Origin: Hyphomicrobiales bacterium
GTDB lineage: Bacteria; Pseudomonadota; Alphaproteobacteria; Rhizobiales; Aestuariivirgaceae
Length of the DNA stretch: 7,625 bases
Direction of reading: 5' to 3'
NCBI GenBank assembly: GCA_013002595.1
Contig: JABDJG010000033.1
Location: forward strand, 1 to 7,625
The notes under the pieces were generated by a model. The model worked only from the letters and a program-made list of their open reading frames with translations. It did no database searches and was not told the DNA's origin. The position numbers and the translations under genes were made by a program. This document shows positions 1-7,183 of this stretch, one piece after another. The first letter of the stretch is position 1. Each line of letters begins with the position of its first letter.

Positions 1-179
1 AACACATGGCAGCTCCGACCAGCAGGGCGAGATCAGCTAAAACCCTTGACAACACGGAGCCGTCCACACATGGCACATAACCGCCGTGTCAGGCAGGTTT
101 TTCTGAATGTGCGTTTGTGGTTGCAACGCGGCTGTTGCGAGATGCTGAAGGGTGTGTTTCTAATCGTTTATTGCAGCGC

Positions 180-201
180 TCGCGCGATTGAGCCCGCGCG
201 A
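180..201 (-). terminator. GC-rich hairpin at the end of the monooxygenase gene, candidate terminator
   Basis: A perfect 7-bp inverted repeat (TCGCGCG at 180-186, CGCGCGA at 195-201) with an 8-base loop starts right after the stop codon of the minus-strand monooxygenase gene. An outer 6-bp arm pair (CAGCGC at 174-179, GCGCTG at 209-214) can extend it, with the 7 bases at 202-208 bulged on one side, so the structure reaches into the last codons of the gene. No T-run follows in the direction of transcription; the next bases read CAATAAACG. It is therefore not a classical intrinsic terminator, but it could stop transcription together with Rho or protect the 3' end of the mRNA. Confidence 0.42.
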
Positions 202-1800
202 TCACCCGGCGCTGAAGCTGAAGCCCTCATAGCCGTTGGCAACGACGTCCTGACATTTTTCGATGTAGGCCGGCAGGCCGCCGAGGTAGGGCATGAAGAC
301 GGCCGGTTTGCCGGGCACGTTGGAGCCGAGGTACCAGCTGCCGGTGGTTGATTTTAGCGCTGGAGCGGAGATATCGCGGACGTGGTCGGTCCAGGCCGCT
401 TCAGCCTTGCCGTCGGCTTCAACCACCGTGTGGCCGCGCTCGCGCATCGCGGCGAGGCAGGCGCAGATCCATTCGACATGCTGTTCGATGGTGGGCAGCA
501 TGTTGGTCAGAACCGACGGGCTGCCCGGGCCAGTGACGGTGAACAGGTTCGGGAAACCGGCGATGGCAAGGCCGAGATAGGCGATCGGGCCGTTTGCCCA
601 CTTGTTCTGCAGAAGCGCCTCGCCGCGGCCGCGGATGTCGATGTTCATCAGCGCCCCGGTCATGGCATCGAATCCGGTCGCGATCACCAGGCAATCGATC
701 GCGATATCCTTGCCGCCGGCGCGGATGGCGGTTTCGGTGATTTCCTCGATCGGGTGCTGGTTGAGATCGATGAGGCTGACGTGATCGAGGTTGTAGGTCT
801 CGAAATAGCCGATATCGACGCACAGCCGTTTGCCGCCGATGATGTTGGCCGGGCACAACCTGTCGGCAACGGCCGGATCCTTGACCGTCTGCCGGATCTT
901 GGCCCGCACGAAATCGGCGGCGGTGTCGTTGGCCTGTTTGCTCAGCATCAGATCACCGTAGGCGCCGAGAAAGGTCAGGCCGCCGGCCTGCCAGCGCCGC
1001 TCGTACTCGGCCTCGCGTTCAGCCGGTGTCGCCTCGAGGGCGGGCTCGGTATTGTAGACGGCATCGATGCCGCCGTAGGTGGTTTTGGCGCGGGCGCGCA
1101 TGTCGCCGTAGCCGGCTTTGATCGTCTTCAGCCGTTCGGGATCGAGCGGCCCGTTATGGGCCGGGATGGCGTAATTGGCGGTGCGCTGGAACACAGTCAG
1201 TCCGGCGGCCTTGCGGGCGATGTGCGGGATCGACTGGATGGCCGACGAGCCGGTGCCGATCACCGCAACGCGCAAACCGGTAAAGTCGATCCTTTCGTGC
1301 GGCCAGGTGCCGGTGTGATAGACCGGGCCGGCAAAGCGCTCCAGACCCTTGATCTCAGGCCGGTTCGGCACCGACAGGCAGCCGGTTGCCATGATGCAGT
1401 AACGCGCCCGGGCAAGACATCCGGTTGCATCGCGCAATCCCCAGCATTGACCGGCCTCGTCGTAGTGCGCCGAGGCGATCCCGCAATCAAAGGTGATGTC
1501 GCGTTGCAGATCGAAGCGGTCCGCGACATGGTTGGCATATTTGAGAATCTCTGGCTGGGTTGCATAGCGCTCGGTCCAGTTCCAGTCCTGCTGCAGCGCG
1601 TCATCGAACTGATAGGAATACTGCACGCTTTCGATATCGCAGCGCGCGCCGGGATAGCGGTTCCAGTACCAGGTGCCGCCGACACCCGATGCCTTGTCGA
1701 AGCAGCGTACCGAAAACCCGAGCTGGCGCAGCCGATAGATCAGATGCATCCCGGCAAATCCCGCGCCGACGATGGCGACGTCACAATCGTGTTGTTTCAT
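202..1800 (-). CDS. Baeyer-Villiger-type flavin monooxygenase (FAD/NADPH dependent)
   Basis: Predicted cytoplasmic class B flavoprotein monooxygenase of 532 residues, usual length for the family. It would use NADPH and O2 to insert oxygen into a ketone, giving an ester or lactone, or to oxygenate a soft heteroatom. Seen: an N-terminal FAD dinucleotide fold (GAGFAG, 12-17); the GGTWYWNRYPGARCD signature (41-55), whose Asp55 normally pairs with the catalytic Arg; the Baeyer-Villiger fingerprint FAGPVYHTGTWP (156-167); an NADPH fold (GTGSSA, 182-187); a GGKRLCVD segment with Arg325 as likely catalytic Arg; ATGFDAMTGAL (374-384); and GPGSPS (424-429). The pattern resembles phenylacetone- and cyclohexanone-type monooxygenases, but the substrate cannot be read from sequence. 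The ATG lies 7 bases after GGTGAGGT. It follows the cyclase gene by 25 bp, so co-transcription is likely. A flavin-dependent N- or S-oxygenase is the alternative, less likely given the complete fingerprint. Confidence 0.93.
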   Translation of the reverse strand: MKQHDCDVAIVGAGFAGMHLIYRLRQLGFSVRCFDKASGVGGTWYWNRYPGARCDIESVQYSYQFDDALQQDWNWTERYATQPEILKYANHVADRFDLQRDITFDCGIASAHYDEAGQCWGLRDATGCLARARYCIMATGCLSVPNRPEIKGLERFAGPVYHTGTWPHERIDFTGLRVAVIGTGSSAIQSIPHIARKAAGLTVFQRTANYAIPAHNGPLDPERLKTIKAGYGDMRARAKTTYGGIDAVYNTEPALEATPAEREAEYERRWQAGGLTFLGAYGDLMLSKQANDTAADFVRAKIRQTVKDPAVADRLCPANIIGGKRLCVDIGYFETYNLDHVSLIDLNQHPIEEITETAIRAGGKDIAIDCLVIATGFDAMTGALMNIDIRGRGEALLQNKWANGPIAYLGLAIAGFPNLFTVTGPGSPSVLTNMLPTIEQHVEWICACLAAMRERGHTVVEADGKAEAAWTDHVRDISAPALKSTTGSWYLGSNVPGKPAVFMPYLGGLPAYIEKCQDVVANGYEGFSFSAG

Positions 1801-1807
1801 GCGGCAT

Positions 1808-1815
1808 ACCTCACC
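1808..1815 (-). promoter_or_regulatory. Ribosome binding site of the monooxygenase gene
   Basis: On the minus strand the sequence GGTGAGGT lies 7 bases before the ATG at 1798-1800. It fits in the 25-bp gap after the cyclase stop codon and supports the chosen start. No room remains there for a typical promoter, which favours transcription from upstream. Confidence 0.6.
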
Positions 1816-1825
1816 GGGTTTTCAC

Positions 1826-3556
1826 TCACACATCCATTCCCGTAAGCCGGTAGCCGTCGCGCCAGTGGTCCTTGTCCTCCTGGTGCTGGCACAGGCGCAG
1901 GTGGCTTTCGAACAGCAGCTTTTCGTCGTAAGTGTCCGGCAGTTCTGCACGATACAGCTTCATGTGACGCTCGCAGGCGGCCATCTCGCCGAGCTGGGCA
2001 TGGTTGATGGCGATCTGCTGATGGACGTAGAAGATCGGCAGTTTGAGCATCGAGCGCAGGACAGTGTTCGAATCCTCGTAGCGGCGTATCATGTAATAGG
2101 TCTCGGCGAGGATCTCCTTTCTGACGTAATCCTCGCTGAAGGGATCGAGCTTGATGGCGCGAAAATAGGTGTCTATGGCCTCCTGATAGTGGCCGGTGTA
2201 GGCAAGCAGCATTGCCCAGTAGCCAAGCACCTGGGCGCTGTTGGGATTGAGCGCCTTGGCCCGTTCAAGATGCAGGCGGGCAACGGCGTGGTTGCCAAGC
2301 TGGCGCAGGGCCTCGCCAAAGGCGCCTTGTGAACGGTAGTCGCCGGGATCGAGTTCGATGGCCTTCTTGCCGTACTCATAGGCACGCTCCAGCGGATTGT
2401 CGTCGTAGGTCGACAGGTCCCAGACCGACATGCCTTCTGCAATCGCGATGCCGGCATAGGCGGGCGCGCAGTTGGGATCTGTCTCGATGGCCTTGTGGTA
2501 GAGACCGATCGCGTCCCTGATGCTGTCACCGCGCCGGGCCAGGGCATGATTGCCACGCAGCAGGTAGTCGAAGGCCGACATGTTGCTTGTCGGCTTGCGC
2601 CGTACCCGCTCGGCGCCGGCCTCGGCGATGCGGCCCGGCAGGACGGCAACAATGGCGCGGACCACATCGTCCTGCACCTCGAAGATATCTTCAAGCTGAC
2701 GGTCGTAGCGGTCGGCCCAGACATGGGCGCCGTCTGCGGCATCGATCAGCTGGGCAGTGACACGGACACGGTTGCCGGCCTTCCTTACCGAGCCTTCGAC
2801 GACATATTGCACGCCGAGCTGACGTGCCGTGTCCTTGATGTCGACCGACTGGCCCTTGAAGGCAAACGACGAATTGCGGGCGATGACGAACAGTTCGGAA
2901 AACCGCGACAGTTCGGTGATGATGTCTTCGGCGATCCCGTCGGAGAAATATTCCTGCTCCGGATCGCCCGACATGTTGTTGAAGGCGAGGACGGCGATTG
3001 AAGGTTTTTCGGGCAATTCGGCCATGTCTTGTGATACCGCGTTTGCGCCCGGTGCAGCAGTACCGGGCGACCATTGGAACACGCAGATCGGCCGGGCGAT
3101 GTTTTTCACTTCATGTGCGCCCGCGTCAGCGAATTCTGCCTCGACACGATGCCCGAGACTTTCATGAACGATGGAGGAGATGCAGATGCCGCCGGGGTCG
3201 GCGACGGCTTCGAGGCGGGCTGCGATATTGACGCCGTCGCCGTAGATGTCATCACCGTCGATGATAACATCGCCGAGGTTGATGCCGATGCGCAGCTTGA
3301 TCGGGCCGTCTGCGTCGGCCAGCGCCTGTTGGATGGCAAGGGCGCATTCGACCGCATCGACCACGGATGAAAATTCTACCAGAGTGCCGTCACCCATCAG
3401 CTTAACGATGCGTCCGCCGTGGTTTTGGGTTTCGGGGTCGAACAGTTTGTGGCGGTGTTCGCGCAAGGCAGCGAGAGTGCCAGCCTCGTCCTCAGCCATC
3501 AGCTTGGAGTAGCCAACGACGTCTGCAGCCAGTATTGCGGCGAGCTTGCGCTGCAA
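1826..3556 (-). CDS. Class III adenylate/guanylate cyclase fused to TolB-like and TPR domains
   Basis: Signalling protein of 576 residues with three parts. Residues 1-162 are a class III nucleotide cyclase domain with every catalytic position in place: metal-binding Asp12 (LAADVVGYS) and Asp56 (MGDGT), base-recognising Lys52 and Asp103 (DIYGDGVN), and transition-state residues Asn110 and Arg114. The Lys/Asp pair predicts ATP as substrate and cAMP as product. After a Pro/Ala-rich linker, residues about 184-310 (KPSIAVLAF, then YFSDGIAEDIITELSR) match the TolB N-terminal/FlgO-like domain often fused to such cyclases. Residues about 325-560 are TPR-like helical repeats ending in motifs such as AIETDPN, AIELDPG and AIKLDPF, a likely protein-binding surface. 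I see no signal peptide or membrane span, so it is probably cytosolic. The start is TTG: an in-frame TAA lies eight codons upstream with no ATG or GTG between, and a later ATG (codon 20) would remove Asp12. The monooxygenase gene follows 25 bp downstream. Confidence 0.9.
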   Translation of the reverse strand: MQRKLAAILAADVVGYSKLMAEDEAGTLAALREHRHKLFDPETQNHGGRIVKLMGDGTLVEFSSVVDAVECALAIQQALADADGPIKLRIGINLGDVIIDGDDIYGDGVNIAARLEAVADPGGICISSIVHESLGHRVEAEFADAGAHEVKNIARPICVFQWSPGTAAPGANAVSQDMAELPEKPSIAVLAFNNMSGDPEQEYFSDGIAEDIITELSRFSELFVIARNSSFAFKGQSVDIKDTARQLGVQYVVEGSVRKAGNRVRVTAQLIDAADGAHVWADRYDRQLEDIFEVQDDVVRAIVAVLPGRIAEAGAERVRRKPTSNMSAFDYLLRGNHALARRGDSIRDAIGLYHKAIETDPNCAPAYAGIAIAEGMSVWDLSTYDDNPLERAYEYGKKAIELDPGDYRSQGAFGEALRQLGNHAVARLHLERAKALNPNSAQVLGYWAMLLAYTGHYQEAIDTYFRAIKLDPFSEDYVRKEILAETYYMIRRYEDSNTVLRSMLKLPIFYVHQQIAINHAQLGEMAACERHMKLYRAELPDTYDEKLLFESHLRLCQHQEDKDHWRDGYRLTGMDV

Positions 3557-3562
3557 GACCTG

Positions 3563-3568
3563 TCCCCC
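3563..3568 (-). promoter_or_regulatory. Ribosome binding site that fixes the TTG start of the cyclase gene
   Basis: The minus strand reads GGGGGA, 6 bases before the TTG codon at 3554-3556. This is a good Shine-Dalgarno match at the right distance. No ATG or GTG is available between the upstream in-frame TAA and the metal-binding Asp12 codon, so it decides the start. Confidence 0.6.
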
Positions 3569-3597
3569 GTACGATGATTAGTACCGCCCGGATGCGA

Positions 3598-3626
3598 GCT
3601 TAACCGCTCAGCCCGAGTGAGCAAGC
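3598..3626. repeat. Imperfect inverted repeat between the DUF4864-like and cyclase genes
   Basis: GCTCA at 3606-3610 pairs with TGAGC at 3618-3622 around a 7-base loop, and GCTT (3598-3601) can pair with AAGC (3623-3626) if the four bases 3602-3605 bulge out. It lies in the 108-bp gap between two minus-strand genes. It could be a weak hairpin terminator, an operator or chance; there is no T-run on either side. Nothing else stands out in this gap. Confidence 0.25.
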
Positions 3627-3664
3627 GAAAATGGCGGCGAGGAAACTGAACCGCGCGGATACTT

Positions 3665-4094
3665 TCAGGTGCTCACTTCGGCGGCGCGCACGATGACGAC
3701 GCCGGCGATGCGCCAGGTGGCGTCGGGCTGTTGTTCAAAGGCGTAAAGCGCGGTCCAGGACCGGCCGTTGGCGTCGGTGATGTGGACGCGTTGGGTCGGG
3801 CGGCCGGACATCTCGGTGGTGATCTTGCCGAATTTGAACGATTGCGGGCGGTAGACCTGCGGGTAGCCCTGTTTGACCATGGCCATGAAGTTGCCGGCGG
3901 TGCCGGATGGCCGGCGAGGCGTGGGCAAAGGCCTTGGCGCCCTCATCGGCCCTGAAGGCGGTGATCTGGCTGGTGATGATGCGCTCGAAAGCGGCCGGAT
4001 CGGCAGTGGCTGATTGCGCATGGGCCGGCGTGGCCGCGGCAAACAGGGCCACGGTAAGGACAACGATCGTAACGGCTTTGCTGATGATTGGCAT
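3665..4094 (-). pseudogene. Exported DUF4864-like small protein, frameshifted
   Basis: Two overlapping minus-strand frames encode the two halves of one small protein. The first runs from the ATG at 4092-4094 and begins with a clear signal peptide: Lys6, a hydrophobic core (about residues 8-22) and an AHA cleavage site at residues 24-26, so the product would be exported. It continues with AFERIITSQITAFRADEG and AFAHASPAI up to residue 63. The homologous continuation (GTAGNFMAMVKQGYPQVYRP through WRIAGVVIV to the TGA at 3665-3667) lies in another frame entered near 3905. I recognise this as the DUF4864 pattern, whose function is unknown. Joined, the halves give about 142 residues, close to my recollection of the family length. 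A Shine-Dalgarno AGGGAG lies 7 bases before the ATG. It is either a real pseudogene or a sequence error; the family assignment is firmer than the cause of the break. Confidence 0.75.
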
Positions 4095-4131
4095 GGCGGC
4101 ACTCCCTGAACGTGGCGGTTTTCGTAGGGTT

Positions 4132-4160
4132 ATTATTCTCCCTCAGTGCGGAATATGCAA
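4132..4160 (-). promoter_or_regulatory. Candidate promoter for the DUF4864-like gene
   Basis: On the minus strand, TTGCAT (4155-4160) is followed after 17 bases by AATAAT (4132-4137), about 37 bases before the ATG at 4094. The -10 element matches the sigma-70 consensus at five of six positions, the -35 only at its first three. This is the most AT-rich stretch of the divergent region. The assignment is by inspection only. Confidence 0.35.
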
Positions 4161-4165
4161 ATATG
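4152..4165. repeat. Short direct repeat in the divergent intergenic region
   Basis: AATATG occurs at 4152-4157 and again at 4160-4165, an 8-bp period. It overlaps the candidate -35 element of the leftward gene, so it could be part of an operator, but repeats this short also arise by chance. Confidence 0.25.
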
Positions 4166-4235
4166 TCAGCACCATGCGGTTGACCCTATAGCCCGTGTGT
4201 CGCACTGTGCATCGGTATTTTTCAAAAGGGGATCC

Positions 4236-4269
4236 GGGCGTACGGGGCTGACAGTTCTCAGGCACGCCC
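4236..4269 (+). repeat. Inverted repeat (possible leader hairpin) upstream of the CoxSLM-type operon
   Basis: GGGCGT (4236-4241) can pair with ACGCCC (4264-4269), and inside it CTGA (4248-4251) can pair with TCAG (4258-4261) around a 6-base loop, leaving unequal internal loops. It lies 31 bases before the first start codon, so it would be in the 5' leader if transcription starts upstream. I found no convincing sigma-70 promoter for the rightward operon: TTGACC at 4180-4185 has no good -10 element at normal spacing. Confidence 0.25.
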
Positions 4270-4299
4270 AGGGGCGAACCCATATCGGGAGGAGGCAGT

Positions 4300-4764
4300 A
4301 TGCCAAACGTATCCATGAAGGTGAACGGCAAGGACGTCAGCGGTGAGGTTGAAGGCCGCACGCTGCTGGTACAGTTCCTGCGCGAACATCTCAATTTGAC
4401 CGGCACCCACGTCGGTTGCGACACCAGCCAGTGCGGCGCCTGTGTGGTGCATGTCGACGGCAAGGCGATCAAATCGTGCACGGCGCTGGCTGCTGCCTGC
4501 GACGGTGCTGTGGTGATCACCATCGAAGGACTTGCCAAGGACGGCAATCTGCATCCGATGCAGGAGGCGTTTCGCGAGCATCATGGGCTGCAGTGCGGGT
4601 TCTGCACGCCGGGCATGATCATGGCCGGTGTCGATATCGCCAAGCGCCGTGGCAAGAAGCTGACCGAAGCCACGATCCGGTCCGAGCTTGACGGCAACAT
4701 CTGCCGCTGCACGGGCTACCACAATATCGTCAAGGCCATTCAGGCCGGCGCTGCAAAGATGTAG
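4300..4764 (+). CDS. coxS: 2Fe-2S subunit of a form II CO dehydrogenase-like molybdenum hydroxylase (CoxS-like)
   Basis: Small electron-transfer subunit of a xanthine oxidase-family heterotrimer; 154 residues is typical. It would relay electrons from the Mo centre of the large subunit to the FAD of the medium subunit, in the cytoplasm or at the inner face of the membrane. The N-terminal half is a plant-type ferredoxin fold with cluster ligands Cys40, Cys45, Cys48 (CDTSQCGAC) and Cys60. The C-terminal half is the four-helix 2Fe-2S domain with Cys99 and Cys102 (QCGFCTPG) and Cys135 and Cys137 (ICRCTGY). Gln98 is the position that contacts the molybdopterin cofactor in the family. All eight ligands are present. 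GGAGGAGG at 4288-4295 precedes the ATG by 4 bases. It is first in the operon, with the large subunit 39 bp downstream. The coxS symbol denotes homology; CO oxidation itself is not shown. Confidence 0.92.
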   Translation: MPNVSMKVNGKDVSGEVEGRTLLVQFLREHLNLTGTHVGCDTSQCGACVVHVDGKAIKSCTALAAACDGAVVITIEGLAKDGNLHPMQEAFREHHGLQCGFCTPGMIMAGVDIAKRRGKKLTEATIRSELDGNICRCTGYHNIVKAIQAGAAKM

Positions 4765-4803
4765 GCGCAAGATCACAAGAAAAAAGCCTGGGAGGCTGAC
4801 CCA

Positions 4804-7176
4804 ATGAGCGATACAGGAATTGGCGCACGCATGGTGCGCAAGGAAGATCACCGTTTCATCACCGGCAAGGGCCGGTATACCGATGACATCAATCTGCAGG
4901 GCCAGACCTATGCCCATTTCGTGCGCTCGCCGCACGCCCATGCCAAGATCAAGAAGATCGATGTCAAAAAGGCCGAAAAGGCGCCGGGCGTTCATGCGGT
5001 GCTGACCGGCGATGATGTCGCCGCCGACGGGATCGGCGGGCTGATCTGCGGCTGGATGATCCATTCAAAGGACGGCACGCCGATGAAGGCCGGCGGGCAT
5101 CCGGTGCTGGCGCAGGGCAAGGTGCGTTATGTCGGCGATCATGTCGCCGTCGTTGTGGCCGATACGCTGGCCCAGGCCCAGGCCGCCGCCGAACTGGTCA
5201 ATGTTTCCTATGAAGAGCTGAAATCGGTGGTCGAGACCGGCAAGGCGCAAAAGCGCGGCGCGCCGCGCATCCACGATGTGGCGCCGGGCAACCGGATCTA
5301 CGACTGGGCGATCGGCGATGAGGCGGCAACCAACAAGGCCTTTGAGGCGGCCGCGCATGTCACCCAGCTCGACATCACCAACAACCGGCTGGTGCCGAAC
5401 CCGATGGAGCCGCGCGTGGCGCTTGGCTCCTATGACACCGGTGAAGATCATTTCACGCTTTACACCACCAGCCAGAACCCGCATGTGGCGCGGCTTGTGA
5501 TTTCAGCGTTTATCGGCGTTGCGCCCGAGCACAAGCTGCGGGTCGTTGCGCCCGATGTCGGCGGCGGCTTCGGTTCCAAGATCTTCATCTATGCCGAAGA
5601 GGTTGTCTGCCTGTGGGCATCCAAGCGGATCGGCGGACGGCCGGTCAAATGGACCTCCGATCGCTCGGAAGCGTTCCTGTGCGATGCGCATGGCCGCGAT
5701 CATGTCACGCACGCCGAGCTGGCGCTCGATGTCAAAGGCAAGATCCTCGGGCTTCGGGTCAAGACGGTGGCCAATCTGGGCGCCTATATGTCGACGTTCT
5801 CGTCAAGCGTGCCGACCTATCTTTATGCAACGCTGTTGTCGGGCCAGTACAACATCGCCAACATCTATGCCGAGGTCGATGCGGTTTACACCAACACGGC
5901 GCCGGTCGATGCCTATCGCGGCGCCGGGCGGCCCGAGGCGACCTATGTCGTTGAACGGCTGGTCGAAACGGCTGCGCGCGAGATGGAGATCGATCCGGCC
6001 GAGTTGCGGCGGCGCAACTTCGTCACCGAGTTCCCGCATCAGACCCCGGTGATCATGTGCTATGACGCCGGCGATTATAACGCCTCGCTGAAGGCGGCCA
6101 TGAAGATGGCCGACTACAAGAGCTTTTCGGTGCGGCGCGCTGCGACGGAGGCCAAGGGCAAATTGCGCGGCATCGGGTTTTCCAACTACATCGAAGCGTG
6201 CGGTATCGCGCCATCGGCCGCCGTTGGGTCGCTCGGCGCCGGTGTGGGCTTGTGGGAATCGGCTGAAGTCAGGGTCAACCCGGTCGGCACGGTCGAGGTT
6301 CTGACCGGCAGCCACAGCCACGGCCAGGGCCATGAAACGACCTTTGCCCAGCTGGTCTCGGACCGCCTCGGCATCGACGCCGATCAGGTCGCGATCGTTC
6401 ATGGCGATACCGACAAGGTGCAGTTCGGCATGGGCACCTACGGCTCACGCTCAGGCGCCGTCGGCATGACGGCGATCTCGAAAGCCCTCGATAAGATCGA
6501 GGCAAAGGCGACCAAGGTGGCCGCGCACGTGATGGAGGCTTCTGAAAAGGACGTCGAGTTCAAGAACGGCACCTTCTCGGTGAAAGGCACCGACAAGAAG
6601 ATGGCGTTCGGCGAAGTGGCGCTGCAGGCCTACGTGGCGCACAAGTTCGATTCCAATGAAGTCGAGCCGGGCCTGAAGGAAGGCGCGTTCCATGATCCCT
6701 CGAACTTCACCTTCCCGGCAGGCTGCCACATCTGCGAAGTTGAGGTCGATCCCGAAACCGGGGTGACCGAGATCGCCAACTGGGTCGCGGTCGATGACTT
6801 CGGTACGGTCATCAACCCGATGATCGTCGAAGGCCAGGTGCACGGCGGCATTGCCCAGGGCGTCGGCCAGGCGTTGACGGAAGGCTGTGTCTACGATCCG
6901 GACTCCGGTCAGCTGGTGACCGGCTCGTTCATGGATTACTGCATGCCGCGGGCCGACGATCTGCCGTCGTTCGATCTTGGCTTCACCAAGACCGAGTGCC
7001 CGTCCAACCCGCTCGGCCTAAAGGGCTGCGGCGAGGCAGGGGCCATTGCAGCACCGGCAGCGCTGATCAACGCGATCACCGATGCGATCGGCGTCAAGGA
7101 CGTGCCGATGCCGGCGACACCGCAGGCGGTGTGGAATGCCATTCAGTCAAACGCTGCCAAACAGGCGGCAGAATAA
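4804..7176 (+). CDS. coxL: Molybdopterin subunit of a form II CO dehydrogenase-like hydroxylase (CoxL-like)
   Basis: Catalytic subunit of 790 residues, normal for the family, which would bind the molybdopterin cytosine dinucleotide cofactor. The N-terminal a/b hammerhead domain (about 18-140, TGKGRYTDDI onward) is followed by the two Mo-cofactor domains. Visible motifs are QNPHVARL, the GGGFG loop (253-257), the active-site loop AYRGAGR (370-376), GQGHE (507-511) and KGCGEAG with the predicted catalytic base Glu744. In form I CO dehydrogenases the active-site loop reads AYXCSFR and its Cys binds the copper of the Mo-Cu centre. Here that position is Gly373, the form II signature, so CO oxidation is uncertain and another hydroxylated substrate is possible. 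The GGGAGG at 4790-4795 lies 8 bases before the ATG. The order small, large, medium also fits form II. No twin-arginine or other signal peptide is seen. Confidence 0.93.
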   Translation: MSDTGIGARMVRKEDHRFITGKGRYTDDINLQGQTYAHFVRSPHAHAKIKKIDVKKAEKAPGVHAVLTGDDVAADGIGGLICGWMIHSKDGTPMKAGGHPVLAQGKVRYVGDHVAVVVADTLAQAQAAAELVNVSYEELKSVVETGKAQKRGAPRIHDVAPGNRIYDWAIGDEAATNKAFEAAAHVTQLDITNNRLVPNPMEPRVALGSYDTGEDHFTLYTTSQNPHVARLVISAFIGVAPEHKLRVVAPDVGGGFGSKIFIYAEEVVCLWASKRIGGRPVKWTSDRSEAFLCDAHGRDHVTHAELALDVKGKILGLRVKTVANLGAYMSTFSSSVPTYLYATLLSGQYNIANIYAEVDAVYTNTAPVDAYRGAGRPEATYVVERLVETAAREMEIDPAELRRRNFVTEFPHQTPVIMCYDAGDYNASLKAAMKMADYKSFSVRRAATEAKGKLRGIGFSNYIEACGIAPSAAVGSLGAGVGLWESAEVRVNPVGTVEVLTGSHSHGQGHETTFAQLVSDRLGIDADQVAIVHGDTDKVQFGMGTYGSRSGAVGMTAISKALDKIEAKATKVAAHVMEASEKDVEFKNGTFSVKGTDKKMAFGEVALQAYVAHKFDSNEVEPGLKEGAFHDPSNFTFPAGCHICEVEVDPETGVTEIANWVAVDDFGTVINPMIVEGQVHGGIAQGVGQALTEGCVYDPDSGQLVTGSFMDYCMPRADDLPSFDLGFTKTECPSNPLGLKGCGEAGAIAAPAALINAITDAIGVKDVPMPATPQAVWNAIQSNAAKQAAE

Positions 7177-7183
7177 GCCCTTC

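Noticed and set aside
1..45. Possible gene ends at the left edge: a plus-strand frame ending at TAA 38-40, or a minus-strand hydrophobic N-terminus (LADLALLVGAAMC) running out of the window.
   Set aside because: Too short to decide between them; no motif, ribosome binding site or family match supports either.
46..81. TTGACA at 46-51 as a -35 element of a rightward promoter.
   Set aside because: The hexamer 17 bases downstream (CATGGC) is a poor -10 element, the better CATAAC is 24 bases away, and no plus-strand gene follows.
46..351. Plus-strand frame of 101 codons starting at TTG.
   Set aside because: Its second half is antisense to the conserved monooxygenase C-terminus, it has no Shine-Dalgarno sequence, and the product resembles nothing I know.
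382..1845. Long open frame (487 codons) on the plus strand opposite the monooxygenase gene.
   Set aside because: The minus strand here encodes a complete, motif-rich monooxygenase. In GC-rich DNA the antisense frame is often free of stops; the translation shows no recognisable domain and it has no independent support.
4180..4208. TTGACC at 4180-4185 as the -35 element of the CoxSLM-type operon.
   Set aside because: No hexamer at 16-19 bases downstream resembles TATAAT; CACTGT at 4203-4208 is a poor match.
4258..5064. Open frame of 268 codons on the minus strand opposite the small- and large-subunit genes.
   Set aside because: It overlaps two well-supported genes, shows no family motif, and is explained by GC-biased codon use on the plus strand.
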